In this document: positions 1 through 8,700 of the stretch, piece by piece | How the letters are laid out: each line of letters starts with the position of its first letter | How positions within the stretch are numbered: the first letter of the stretch is position 1 | Assembly: GCA_021790615.1 (NCBI GenBank) | Contig: JAJYGW010000117.1 | Coordinates: forward strand, 1 to 11,139 | Reading direction: 5' to 3' | DNA from: Actinomycetes bacterium | GTDB lineage: Bacteria; Actinomycetota; Acidimicrobiia; Acidimicrobiales; JAKAOS01 | Length of the DNA: 11,139 nucleotides | Program-made: the position numbers and the translations under genes | The notes under the pieces: generated by a model | The model's input: the letters and a program-made list of their open reading frames with translations, nothing else | What the model was told of the DNA's origin: nothing | The model's database searches: none

Positions 1-749
1 TCGGGCTCCCGCTTCTCCACCTGGGCTACTCGTACAAGTTCACGGAGCCTGTGTGGGACGTCATCGCGACCCGCCTCCCGAAGACGCTGGTCCTCGTCGG
101 GACCGCGACCATGCTGGCGCTGGTCATCGCGATCCCCCTCGGCGTCCTGCAAGTCGTGAAGAGGAACAAGCCCAGCGACTACGCGCTCACCGGGCTCTCC
201 TTCGTCCTGTACGCGATGCCCTCGTTCTTCCTTGCAACGCTGCTCATCATCTGGTTCTCCTTCGACGCAGGGCTGCTTCCGGTCTCACCGCCCTCCAACG
301 CGTCGCCGTTCGCCGTCTGGACCGATCCGAAGGGGTTCATCCTTCCGGTCGTCACGCTCGCCGCGCTCACGGTCGCAGGGTTCAGCAGGTACATGCGCTC
401 CTCGCTGCTCGACGCGATGGCCGAGGACTACATCCGAACGGCGAGGGCGAAGGGCGCGAGCAGCCGCCGGGTGCTCTACGGCCATGCGCTCCGCAATGCG
501 CTGATCCCGATCATCACGCTGCTCGGATTGTCGATCCCGGGCATCGTGAGCGGTGCGGTGATCGTCGAGACCGTGTTCAACTACCCCGGTATGGGCCTGC
601 TCACGGTCGACGCCGCGACGAACGCGGACATCCCGACGGTGCTCGGCACGACGCTCGTGATCACCGTGGCGACGGTGATCGGCTCGCTCCTGGCGGACAT
701 CCTCTACGTGATCGTCGACCCGCGGATCCGTTACGGAGGGTCGTTTTGA
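1..749 (+). CDS. Peptide ABC transporter permease, DppB/OppB type (5' partial)
   Basis: Inner-membrane subunit of a dipeptide/oligopeptide-type ABC importer (BPD_transp_1 family). The reading frame (codons from position 3) is open through the left edge. It reads GYSYKFTEPVWDVIATRLPKT, which matches the interior of DppB-type proteins just before the first core helix, so the GTG at 51 is not the true start and the N-terminus lies outside the window. Visible are about five hydrophobic segments and the cytoplasmic coupling (EAA) loop DYIRTARAKGASSRRVLYGHALRNA, read in two parts around residues 140-165 of the visible part. The C-terminus DPRIRYGGSF is typical of the family. About 248 residues are seen of a usual 310-340. 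The TGA stop at 747-749 overlaps the start of the next permease, indicating translational coupling. Substrate cannot be told from the permease; peptide is the family default. Confidence 0.9.
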   Translation, partial: GLPLLHLGYSYKFTEPVWDVIATRLPKTLVLVGTATMLALVIAIPLGVLQVVKRNKPSDYALTGLSFVLYAMPSFFLATLLIIWFSFDAGLLPVSPPSNASPFAVWTDPKGFILPVVTLAALTVAGFSRYMRSSLLDAMAEDYIRTARAKGASSRRVLYGHALRNALIPIITLLGLSIPGIVSGAVIVETVFNYPGMGLLTVDAATNADIPTVLGTTLVITVATVIGSLLADILYVIVDPRIRYGGSF

Positions 750-1750
750 CCGAGGCGGAGGACTTCAGGGCAACACCGGAGCTCGGGACACCCGTGACGG
801 GTCCGCTCGCCCCTGTCCGCGTCGGCGTGGACCTCGTCGTGCCCGAGGAGGCGGCCGAGGCCCCCGAAGGCGGCGAGGCACGATCGAGCGGCGGGATCAT
901 CAAGCAGATCGTCCGGGTGTTCGTGGAGCACAAGCTCGCGGTGGTCAGCCTCGCCTTCGTCGTCCTCGTCGTCCTGTTCTGCTGGGTCGGGCCGCTCATC
1001 TACCACACCAACCAGACGAACCAGGAGCTGGCCCTGCTGAACCCGGAGAACGGCCCGCCGGGGTCGACAGGGAAGTTCCCGCTCGGCACCACACAGACCG
1101 GGTTCGACGTGCTCGGTCGCCTCATGTTCGGAGGACAGACCTCGCTCACCGTCGGCCTCCTGTCAGCGCTGGTGGCGACGGTCGTCGGCGTCATCTATGG
1201 AGCCGTCGCCGGCTTCTTCGGCCGGTGGCTGGACGCCCTCATGATGCGCATCGTCGACATCGTGCTCTCGATCCCCGTTCTCTTCCTGCTCATCTCGCTC
1301 GTCACCATCTTCCACAGCTCCGAGCCGCTGCTCATCTTCGTCATCGCCGGCGTCAGCTGGCTGATCCCCGCACGCCTGATCCGCGGCGAGACGTTAACCC
1401 TCCGAACGCGCGAGTACGTCCAGGCCGTTCGGGCGATGGGTGGTGGCGGGGGCAGGATCATCGGCCGGCACATCATCCCGAACGCGGTCGGGACCATCGT
1501 GGTGTTCGCCACGTTCCAGGTGGCCACATCCATTCTCATCCTCGCTGCACTCGGCTTCCTCGGCTTCGGCATACCACCGCCGGGGACGGACTGGGGCACC
1601 ATGCTGTCGAACGGAGTCACTGCCGCCGGTAATGGATGGTGGTGGGAGGTCTATCCGGTCGGCGTCCTCATCGTCCTCGTCGTCGTGGCGTTCAACTTCA
1701 TCGGTGACGCGTTGCGGGACGCGCTGGAGGTGCGGACTCAGCGCCGCTGA
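746..1750 (+). CDS. Peptide ABC transporter permease, DppC/OppC type
   Basis: Second inner-membrane permease of the peptide importer, 334 residues. The TTG start at 746 overlaps the upstream stop by 4 bases (TTGA) and has a GGAGGG ribosome site at 735-740, five bases upstream. The open frame continues far upstream, but that part is only antiphase reading of the first permease. Residues 1-55 are a long Pro/Glu/Ala-rich cytoplasmic tail, longer than usual. The first helix is at about 63-83, followed by a periplasmic loop with the OppC-type segment FPLGTTQTGFDVLGRLMFGG (about 111-130). Further helices lie near 135-158, 168-188, 194-211, 247-275 and 302-322. The coupling loop REYVQAVRAMGGGGGRIIGR is at about 222-241 and is followed by HIIPNA. 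FLGFGIPPPGTDWGTML near 271 is the usual DppC signature. It should pair with the upstream DppB-type protein. No ATPase follows on this strand. Confidence 0.93.
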   Translation: MTEAEDFRATPELGTPVTGPLAPVRVGVDLVVPEEAAEAPEGGEARSSGGIIKQIVRVFVEHKLAVVSLAFVVLVVLFCWVGPLIYHTNQTNQELALLNPENGPPGSTGKFPLGTTQTGFDVLGRLMFGGQTSLTVGLLSALVATVVGVIYGAVAGFFGRWLDALMMRIVDIVLSIPVLFLLISLVTIFHSSEPLLIFVIAGVSWLIPARLIRGETLTLRTREYVQAVRAMGGGGGRIIGRHIIPNAVGTIVVFATFQVATSILILAALGFLGFGIPPPGTDWGTMLSNGVTAAGNGWWWEVYPVGVLIVLVVVAFNFIGDALRDALEVRTQRR

Positions 1751-1891
1751 CCCGAGAAGCCGCGCGATCGCAAGGGCTCGTGCTGCGGCGGCCAACCTTC
1801 CCGTCGACCAGGGTCCACCACCAGGCGCTCGCAGTCGCGCACCCGTGTGCACCAAGGCCCGAGACCGGTTACTGGACCGCTCCTCCCTGCG
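1751..1891. other. Convergent intergenic gap
   Basis: This 141-base gap lies between the stop of the DppC-type permease (+) and the stop of the fused ATPase (-). No coding signal is convincing in either direction. The only structure seen is the imperfect hairpin at its right end, listed separately. Confidence 0.6.
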
Positions 1892-1905
1892 CTAAGAGCG
1901 GGAGG
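1882..1905. terminator. Possible bidirectional terminator hairpin
   Basis: CCTCC (1882-1886) pairs with GGAGG (1901-1905) and CGCT (1890-1893) pairs with AGCG (1897-1900), with a 3-base bulge and a 3-base loop. It sits where two convergent genes end and overlaps the last codons of the minus-strand ATPase. There is no T-tract on either side, so an intrinsic terminator is uncertain. Confidence 0.3.
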
Positions 1906-3997
1906 TGGCGACGGGAGTCGCGGGCACCCGGATCGAGACAGGGGTCTCGATGGGGAAGTGGCAGAGCGCCATGTGCCCGTCGCCGAAGTCCAGCCAAGGA
2001 GGCACCTCCGCGGCGCAGCGGTCCTCTGCCCGCGGACAGCGCGTTCGGAACCGGCATCCGGAGGGAGGATCTACGGCAGAAGGAAGCTCGCCGCGCACGC
2101 CCTTCGCCCTCACCTTGAGGCGAGCCGTGGCCGGGTCTGCTTCGGGCACCGCGTCGAGGAGGCCTCTCGTGTAGTGGTGCGCCGGTCGGTCGTACACGGA
2201 GTTGGCCGGCCCGATCTCGACGAGCTTGCCGAGGTACATCACGCCGATGGTGTCGGCCATGTACCTCACGACGGCGAGGTCGTGGGAGATGAGCACGAGC
2301 GTGAGGTCCCGCCGTGACTGCAATTCCTTCATCAAGTTCAGGATCTGTGCCTGGATCGAGACGTCGAGCGCGGAGACCGGTTCGTCGGCGACGATCAGCT
2401 TCGGGCCCAGCGCCAGAGCACGCGCGAGTCCGATGCGCTGACGCTGGCCGCCAGAGAATTCGTGCGGGTAACGGTCGACGGAGGTGCGCGAGAGTCCGAC
2501 CTCCTCCAGCAATTGGGCCACCCGACGCGTCTGGTCCTGCTTCGAGCCGATGCGCTGCACCTTGAGCGGCTCGCGCACGATGCCGCCGACCCGCATCCTC
2601 GGGTCGAGCGACGCGTACGGGTCTTGGAACATGAGCTGGACATCGCGCCTTGCCCGCCGCAGGCGCTTGCCTCGCAATGACTGGATCTCCTGGGCCTCGA
2701 AGCGGATCTTGCCCGCGTTCGCCCGCTCGAGTGCGACGACGAGCCGTCCCACGGTCGTCTTTCCACAACCCGACTCCCCGACCAGTCCGAAGACCTCGCC
2801 CTCTCGGATGGAGAAGGAGACGTCAGAGACGGCCTTCACCGTGCCCACCGCTCGTCGGAACACCCCACCCTTCATGACGGGGAACTCCTTCACGAGGTCC
2901 TCGACGTTGAGCAGCACCGGGCGCGCCGCGAGCTCGGACGCTCGTCGCACCGAGTAGCTCTCGATCTCGTTCGTGCTGCGAACCTCGACCGCGACCGGTT
3001 CGTGCTCGACGTTCACCGGGTGGAAGCATGCGTAGCGGTGCGCGCTCTGGCCGTTCTGCTCGGGCTCAGCCGTCTCGACGAGCTGCGGCTCCTCCTCGCG
3101 ACATTGGTCCGTCGCGTACTGGCAACGGGGGTGGAACCGGCAGTTCGTGTGCGGCTTGGAGAGGTCCGGCGGGAGCCCGGGGATGCTCACCAGGCGGTCG
3201 CCGACGTGGGCCGTCAGCTTTGGCACCGAGGCGAGCAGCGCATCGGTGTACGGGTGCCTCATATTGGTGAACAGGGCCTCGGTTGTCGCCTCCTCGGCGA
3301 CCCTGCCGGCGTACATCACGATCACCCGGTCGGTCCGACCCGCGATCACACCCATGTCGTGGGTGACGAGAATGACCGACATCCGGAGGCGCTCGCGCAG
3401 CTCGTCGATGAGGTCGAGGATCTGTGCCTGGATGGTGACGTCGAGGGCGGTGGTCGGTTCGTCGGCGATGAGCAGCGTCGGGTCGCAGGCAAGCGCCATT
3501 GCGATCATCACACGCTGGCGGAGGCCCCCGGACAGCTCATGAGGGTACTGGTCAAGTCGCTCGGCAGGTCGCGGCATGTCGACCAGCTGGAGCACCTCGA
3601 GTGCGCGGGCTCTGGCCTCCTGCTTGGACGCGTCGCGATGCAGTCGTACGGCTTCGGAGATCTGCTTGCCGATGGTCATCGTCGGGTTCAACGAGGTCAT
3701 CGGGTCCTGGGGGATCATCGCGACCTCGTTGCCGCGTACGCGCCGCATCTCTTTCTCAGAGAGCGTCGCGAGGTCGCGACCGTTCAGGACCACGCTTCCG
3801 CCCGAGATGTGTCCGTTGCTGGGAAGCAGGCGCATGATCGACAGACCGACCGTGGTCTTGCCGCAGCCCGACTCCCCGACGATGCCGACCGACTCGCCCT
3901 GGGCAACGCTCAACGACACGCCGTCGACTGCAACCACGTTGCCGCTGCGCATGTGGAACTCGGTGCGCAGGTCGCTCAGCTCCAGCACCAGGGACAT
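1892..3997 (-). CDS. Fused peptide ABC transporter ATPase (DppD-DppF type, two nucleotide-binding domains)
   Basis: Cytoplasmic ATPase of 701 residues that carries both nucleotide-binding halves of a dipeptide/oligopeptide importer in one chain. Half 1: Walker A GESGCGKT (41-48), signature LSGGLRQR (155-162), Walker B LLIADEP (175-181), switch His213. Half 2: Walker A GESGCGKT (407-414), signature FSGGQRQR (514-521), Walker B LIVADEP (534-540), switch His572. All catalytic motifs are intact. Each half ends in an oligo_HPY-type domain with four cysteines: C286, C292, C299, C324 and C648, C654, C661, C679. The first three in each set have identical spacing, as in iron-sulfur-binding DppD/DppF proteins. 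ATG 3997 is preferred: [10 protein letters not shown] fits the family start, whereas the TTG at 4027 falls inside the putative promoter. It converges on the two permeases instead of following them, which is unusual; it probably energises them or a related pair. Confidence 0.92.
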   Translation of the reverse strand: MSLVLELSDLRTEFHMRSGNVVAVDGVSLSVAQGESVGIVGESGCGKTTVGLSIMRLLPSNGHISGGSVVLNGRDLATLSEKEMRRVRGNEVAMIPQDPMTSLNPTMTIGKQISEAVRLHRDASKQEARARALEVLQLVDMPRPAERLDQYPHELSGGLRQRVMIAMALACDPTLLIADEPTTALDVTIQAQILDLIDELRERLRMSVILVTHDMGVIAGRTDRVIVMYAGRVAEEATTEALFTNMRHPYTDALLASVPKLTAHVGDRLVSIPGLPPDLSKPHTNCRFHPRCQYATDQCREEEPQLVETAEPEQNGQSAHRYACFHPVNVEHEPVAVEVRSTNEIESYSVRRASELAARPVLLNVEDLVKEFPVMKGGVFRRAVGTVKAVSDVSFSIREGEVFGLVGESGCGKTTVGRLVVALERANAGKIRFEAQEIQSLRGKRLRRARRDVQLMFQDPYASLDPRMRVGGIVREPLKVQRIGSKQDQTRRVAQLLEEVGLSRTSVDRYPHEFSGGQRQRIGLARALALGPKLIVADEPVSALDVSIQAQILNLMKELQSRRDLTLVLISHDLAVVRYMADTIGVMYLGKLVEIGPANSVYDRPAHHYTRGLLDAVPEADPATARLKVRAKGVRGELPSAVDPPSGCRFRTRCPRAEDRCAAEVPPWLDFGDGHMALCHFPIETPVSIRVPATPVATSRS

Positions 3998-4034
3998 CGT
4001 GGGGAATCTAGCCGCTCCGAAGGGCAAGTTTCAG
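3998..4034 (-). promoter_or_regulatory. Putative promoter of the fused ATPase; possible leaderless mRNA
   Basis: Read on the minus strand, CTGAAA (4034-4029) is followed after 18 bases by TAGATT (4010-4005), then seven bases, then the ATG at 3997. The -10 fits the actinobacterial TANNNT pattern. Its distance places the transcript start at or next to the A of ATG. No Shine-Dalgarno sequence precedes that ATG, which agrees with a leaderless transcript. Confidence 0.45.
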
Positions 4035-4105
4035 ACGGAAGAGTCCGTAGGGACCGCCTGGTGGGGCGGCCGGGGCGTGACCAACGCCTCGAGCGGTGCG
4101 AACCC

Positions 4106-4126
4106 AGCCTGCCCTTGGCGCAGGCT
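4106..4126 (-). terminator. Hairpin at the end of the MacB/FtsX-type operon
   Basis: AGCCTGC (4106-4112) and GCAGGCT (4120-4126) form a perfect 7-bp stem with a 7-base loop, ending exactly at the stop codon of the last operon gene. No T-tract follows on the minus strand, so it is a terminator candidate or an mRNA 3' end stabiliser. Confidence 0.4.
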
Positions 4127-4851
4127 CATCGGAGTGAACGCGCGTCCGCGGGCGCCACATCGCCCGGCAGCTCGGCGATCCTGCCCGCCTCGAGCACCAT
4201 CGTACGCTGGCAGGTCGCCACTACCTCGGGGTCGTCGGACGCCACGACGACGGCCCGGCCCCGCCGGGACAGGCCGAGGAGGAGGTCGAGGATCCTGGCC
4301 CGATTGCCGGGATCGAGCTCGGCGGTGGGCTCGTCGGCGACGAGGATCTGAGGGTCCGACGCAAGTGCCCGAGCGATGCCGACGCGCTGACGCTCACCAC
4401 CTGAGAGCTCGTCGATCGGGCGGGAGGCGTGGCGGGCGAGACCCACGTCGGCCAGCGCTCGCGCCGTCCGGCGCACCGCGTCCTCGCGGGCCAGCCCTCG
4501 GCATTGGAGAGGCAGCGCGACGTTCTCCTCTGCAGTCAAGCTTGCGACGAGTCCGTGGGTCTGAAGGATGAGCCCGGTCGTCGCGCCCACCTTGGGCGGG
4601 CTCCCGTACTCGGGCTGCTCGTCGGCAGGCCCCCCGACTCCCTCTGCCTCCACCCACACCCGCCCTCTCGAGGGTTCCAACGCGCCAGCGAGGAGCAGGC
4701 AGAGCACGGTCTTTCCCGCGCCGGAGGGTCCAGTGATCGCGACCGTTTCACCGGAGTGGATGGCGAACGTCAGCTCCCCGAGCACCGCTCGGCCGCCGAG
4801 GCGAACCACGACGCCCTCCAGCCGGAGGCGGAAATCGACCGGAGGGGTCAT
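4126..4851 (-). CDS. ABC transporter ATPase, MacB/LolD-like, lacking the switch histidine
   Basis: Second ATPase of a MacB/FtsX-type transporter, 241 residues. Its ATG at 4851 overlaps the TGA of the preceding ATPase (ATGA, 4848-4851). No good ribosome site is visible, so translation probably depends on coupling. Much longer upstream reading in this frame is antiphase of the neighbour. Walker A GPSGAGKT (41-48), Q-loop Gln97, signature LSGGERQR (149-156), Walker B ILVADEP (169-175) and D-loop AELD (177-180) are intact. The switch motif, normally T/S-H-D, reads S205-D206-D207: the DNA gives TCC GAC GAC, so the histidine is replaced by aspartate. A site built on this protein's Walker motifs is expected to hydrolyse ATP poorly, while its signature can complete the partner's site. 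It probably pairs with the upstream ATPase beneath the large permease. Confidence 0.9.
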   Translation of the reverse strand: MTPPVDFRLRLEGVVVRLGGRAVLGELTFAIHSGETVAITGPSGAGKTVLCLLLAGALEPSRGRVWVEAEGVGGPADEQPEYGSPPKVGATTGLILQTHGLVASLTAEENVALPLQCRGLAREDAVRRTARALADVGLARHASRPIDELSGGERQRVGIARALASDPQILVADEPTAELDPGNRARILDLLLGLSRRGRAVVVASDDPEVVATCQRTMVLEAGRIAELPGDVAPADARSLR

Positions 4852-5771
4852 GGCTGCCAATCCGGGTTCCGCAGTTCGACACCGCCCGCACTCCGCACGA
4901 CTCGGACTCGCGTGTTCGGGGGCAGCACTTGGAGGACGTCCGGAGGAAGCTGGACCGAGCCCGATCCGTCGACGACAGCGTACTCTTCGCCTCGGATCGC
5001 GTCGGCCCCCACCCGCCCGTCGCGGATCGTGACGACACGCGGTAGCAACGATGCGATCACGTTGTCGTGGGTTACGATGATGACCGTCGTCCCCAGCTCG
5101 GAGCTGATGTGCCGGAGCAGCTGCACGACATTGAACGCAGATGTCGATGTCAGCTGGGCAGTGGGCTCGTCCGCCAGGAGCAACCTCGGCCCCGTCGCCA
5201 TCCCTGCAGCGACCGCGACGAGTTGCTGGGCACCACGCGGCAACTCGGCCAGCCGCGCGTCGGCCAGCTGGCTCAGCCCGAGAAGGGCGAGCAGCTCGCG
5301 CGGCTCCCACGGCGGTGTCCTCCCCTGCACTCTGGCCCCGTGCTGCGCGAACCACAGATTCTCCACGGTGGTCGCGAAGGGGAGGACGTTCGCCCACGTC
5401 CCCTGGACGATGTAGCTGATCTCACCTGCGCGCATCCTGCGCCGCTCGGCACCCTTGAGCTTGCGAAGATCGACGTCCCCGACGCGGACGACCCCGGCAG
5501 ACGCCGTCATCACGCCGGCGATCAGCCGGAGCACGGTGGTCTTGCCCATGCCCGACGGGCCGAGCAGCGCGAGCATCTCGCCGGCGCCGACGTCGAGATC
5601 GACCCCGCGCAGACCTACGACGTCTTCTCCGGCTTGCCGGTAGAGGTGGACGACGCCTACGAGGTGGACGGGTACTCCGCCGCGGGCTCCTGAAACGCCG
5701 GACTGCCTTCGACGGGCCGGGGCAGCACCGGGGGCCTCCGCGGAGCTTCGAAGCGGACGACCGAGGATCAC
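4848..5771 (-). CDS. ABC transporter ATPase, MacB-like, with degenerate signature and C-terminal AbrB-like tail
   Basis: First ATPase of the operon, 307 residues. The GTG start at 5771 overlaps the permease stop by 4 bases (GTGA) and has GGGAG six bases upstream. Walker A GPSGMGKT (71-78), Q-loop Gln123, Walker B LLLADEP (197-203, catalytic Glu202) and switch His235 are intact. The signature, usually LSGGQ, reads LPRGA (177-181), and the D-loop, usually SALD, reads AQLT (205-208), so its Asp is lost. Residues 1-33 are a low-complexity Ala/Arg-rich leader. After the ATPase core, residues 262-300 read EYAVVDGSGSVQLPPDVLQV...TRVRVV, resembling the small beta domain of AbrB/SpoVT proteins; this tail is known from actinobacterial MacB-type ATPases, to my recollection. 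The degenerate parts would lie opposite the partner's Walker A, which suggests an asymmetric heterodimer with the 4126-4851 product. Confidence 0.88.
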   Translation of the reverse strand: MILGRPLRSSAEAPGAAPARRRQSGVSGARGGVPVHLVGVVHLYRQAGEDVVGLRGVDLDVGAGEMLALLGPSGMGKTTVLRLIAGVMTASAGVVRVGDVDLRKLKGAERRRMRAGEISYIVQGTWANVLPFATTVENLWFAQHGARVQGRTPPWEPRELLALLGLSQLADARLAELPRGAQQLVAVAAGMATGPRLLLADEPTAQLTSTSAFNVVQLLRHISSELGTTVIIVTHDNVIASLLPRVVTIRDGRVGADAIRGEEYAVVDGSGSVQLPPDVLQVLPPNTRVRVVRSAGGVELRNPDWQP

Positions 5772-8700
5772 GTCCGGCTCCCGGTCAGCCGGACGGCCGT
5801 TGCGCCGCGCACGACGAGAGTCGAGCCGATCAAGACGGTGACGGCCAGTGCAAGCAGGAGGGCGAGAAGCGCAACGGTCAGCGCGGTGACGGGAAGCCCG
5901 AGCTGAAGCGGCAGTCCAGGCGTCTTCGTCACGAACTCCGGCACCGAGCGGATCGCCACGGCTGCGGCGAGAGCACCCGCGAGAACGCCCGCGAGAACGC
6001 CCACTCCGAGCACGAGACCTTGCTCGGCCCATACGGTTCGGCGCAGGGCGGCAGCGTCCACGCCGACCACTCGGAGGGCCGACAGCTCGCCCTGCCGCCG
6101 CCTTGCGGCGGACGACAACGTGAAGGCGGTCACGCTGATCACGAGAAAGGTCGCAGCCGCGGCCGCGAGGAGGTAGAGAAGGTACGCGAGATTCAGTCCG
6201 CTGCGTGCCAGTCCCGCGACGGCGCGGGCTGCACTTGTAACGCCGGCGACGTGCACGCCGTGACGCCCGAGAACGGAGACGAAAGACGGCGGCGCGCCCT
6301 TGGCGAGCCAAACCTCTGCGGTGTCTGTCGTGAAGCCGTCTGTGAGGTAGAGCTCGGCGACGCGTAGGTCGACGAGGACCGAGTCCGTTCCGACGCCCGG
6401 AAGGGCCGGCACCTCTGCGACCCGATGGCCCGGGAGGGTGCTCCCGTCGAGCCCGACGACGAGCGGCCCTGCGTCGCCTGACGCTGTCGACTGAGATGTC
6501 GGCGTGACGACCACCGGGAGCGCCTTGGGCACGTCTGCGGGAGAGACCGATACTGTGCCGAAGCTGTCCAAGGAGAACCGCACACCGAGCCCGTCTCCGC
6601 TCCTGTACAACCGGGCTCGACCCGAGGTGCTCGTCCAGCGATGCAGATTGTCGAGGCCCGCTCGAAGCGGGGTCCACCCCGCGGATCGGGTACGAGCGGC
6701 CAGCGAAGTGATTCCGAGCTGCACCGTCGGAGTCTGCGCCGTTGTCTTGGTCGACCATGTGACCGACAAGTCGAGCAAACGGCAGCCACCTGGGCAGTCT
6801 GCGTACAGCCTTCCTTCGTACCGATGGTCACCGGGGCTCAGGCGCCCAAGTGTGACCCGCGAGGAGAACTGTGTGTTGATGTCGTAGACGTTCGCTGCGA
6901 GCTCGGGCGAGCCGCGGAGTGAGCCCGTCGTGTCGGCGGTGACCGAGATGGCGGTTCCGCGGACGAGCACTTGAGGAGCCAGGCCCCTGGGCCGCAACCG
7001 GCGAGCCACCTGGGAGGCCGGGACGCCGAGCACAGCAGGCCATGTGGCCACGGTCGCGAGCCTCTGGGCGTCGACCGCGAGGGTGGTGCCGTCGGCCGCG
7101 TGCTCTACGACCGCCGCCATCGCGTAGCGGCCTGTCGGGTCGGAGCTCCTGACCGCGCGGACGAATGTGGTGCCTGTCCGCACGGACACGTTCAGCACTT
7201 TGTACGCGCCCACCCCGAGCTCCGCTCTCGCATCTCGGTTTCGAGCCGAGATGATCCATCCGCTGACCGCGAACGTCGTCAGCGCGACGGCCAGTGCCAC
7301 GAGCACCAGCTGAGTTCGGTACTCCCTTCGCCGGGCGACCGTGCGGGTGGACAGGGCCGCCGCGACCTTCGGAGAGAACGCCGTTCTTCGATGGGCGACG
7401 CCGAGCGCACGAGGGAGCAGCCGAGCGAAGAGCACGCCGAGGGCGACCGCGAGGAGTCCAGGGGACAGTGCTGCGAGAGGGTTCGAGCCCGAAGGACCAC
7501 CCCCGGAGTCACCGTTGACGACGAGCTCGAAGAAGCCGGCACCCGCAAGAGCGACCCAGGCTGCGTCGCCGAGCAACGCCCAGCGGGGGCTGCCTGGGGT
7601 CGGAAGGGCGTCGGCGGCAGCGCTGAGCCCCCCTGCAAGGGACCGCCGTGCCCCGAGAGCCGCCGCGCCGACGCCGACGAGACCGGCGACGAGGGCGGAA
7701 AGGACGGCGAGTTGCGTCACGGAGACAGCGACTCCCGGGCCGAACACCGTCGAAGCAGCCGCTCGGGCGACCACCCACGCGGTGAGGAGTCCAAACGGCA
7801 CTGCGGCAGCCACGATCGCAACCGGCTCGGCGAGCGCAACCGCGATCGTGCTGCGCATGCGGAAACCTCGGAGCTCCGCGAGTCGCACGTCTGGCTCTCG
7901 TTCGGCTGCCGTCCTGTTCGCGACGAAGTAGAGGACGAAGATGCCGAGCAACGCAAGCTCGAGGTCGACTACGTCGACGACCGTCCCGGCTGCGTGCTCA
8001 GTGGACCCGGCGACGTCGAGCAGATCGAGAAGCCGGGTGCTCACGCGAACTCCCGAGCTCCGGTACGAGACGGACTCGTAGGTGTCGAGTCGCTGGCGGA
8101 AGCCACTGATCGAGTCGACTGTCAGAGAGCCGTAGTGATAGGGCACCTGTCCGAGGACATTGATCCGGTCCTTCGGAGCCCAGGTCGCGAGCCCGTGAAG
8201 GGTGGCGAACACGGCGTCGAGATTTGTGACACCTGTGTACAGTTCGGACGGCGAGCCGTAGATGAAGTAGTTGTAGGACCACCAGTAGGGTGCGGACGGG
8301 TTGCCCGGCCTGTAGATGCCGACGATGGGTAGCGAGATGATCTCGCCTTTCGAGCCGAACACGACGCGGAGACCCTGTCCGACCGACACTCCGAGGGTCG
8401 CCGCATCTCGCGTGCTCACGATGACGCCGCGTCCCCTCGCACAGGTTCCTGACACGATCTGCAGATGGGCGCACTCGTCGGTTCGGGCGACGAGCGCGCC
8501 AGCGAAGGGCAGTGTGCCTCGGTAGGGGATACGCGTCACGCGGGAGAGATGAATCGGCGATGAAGGTCCGCGATGCCAAGACGTCGTGGCCGTCAGGTCG
8601 GCAGAGACGGACGCGTGCCCGTGAGCGGAAAAATTCGCAGGAACCGATACGAAACCGGCCGTCTCGGTGAACAGTGGCTCGACCCACCATCTCGGTCCAC

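Noticed and set aside
3002..4351. Long plus-strand open frame (449 codons) opposite the fused ATPase
   Set aside because: It is antisense to a gene with intact ABC motifs, has no recognisable domain, and runs across an intergenic region into another gene; typical of high-GC antiphase reading.
4852..5397. Upstream extension of the last ATPase gene in the same frame
   Set aside because: The extension is out-of-frame reading of the neighbouring ATPase; ATG 4851 with the ATGA overlap and family length (241 residues) is the better start.
6971..8332. Plus-strand open frame (453 codons) inside the large permease
   Set aside because: Composition is Arg/Asp/Glu-rich without domains, and it is fully contained opposite a well-supported membrane protein gene.
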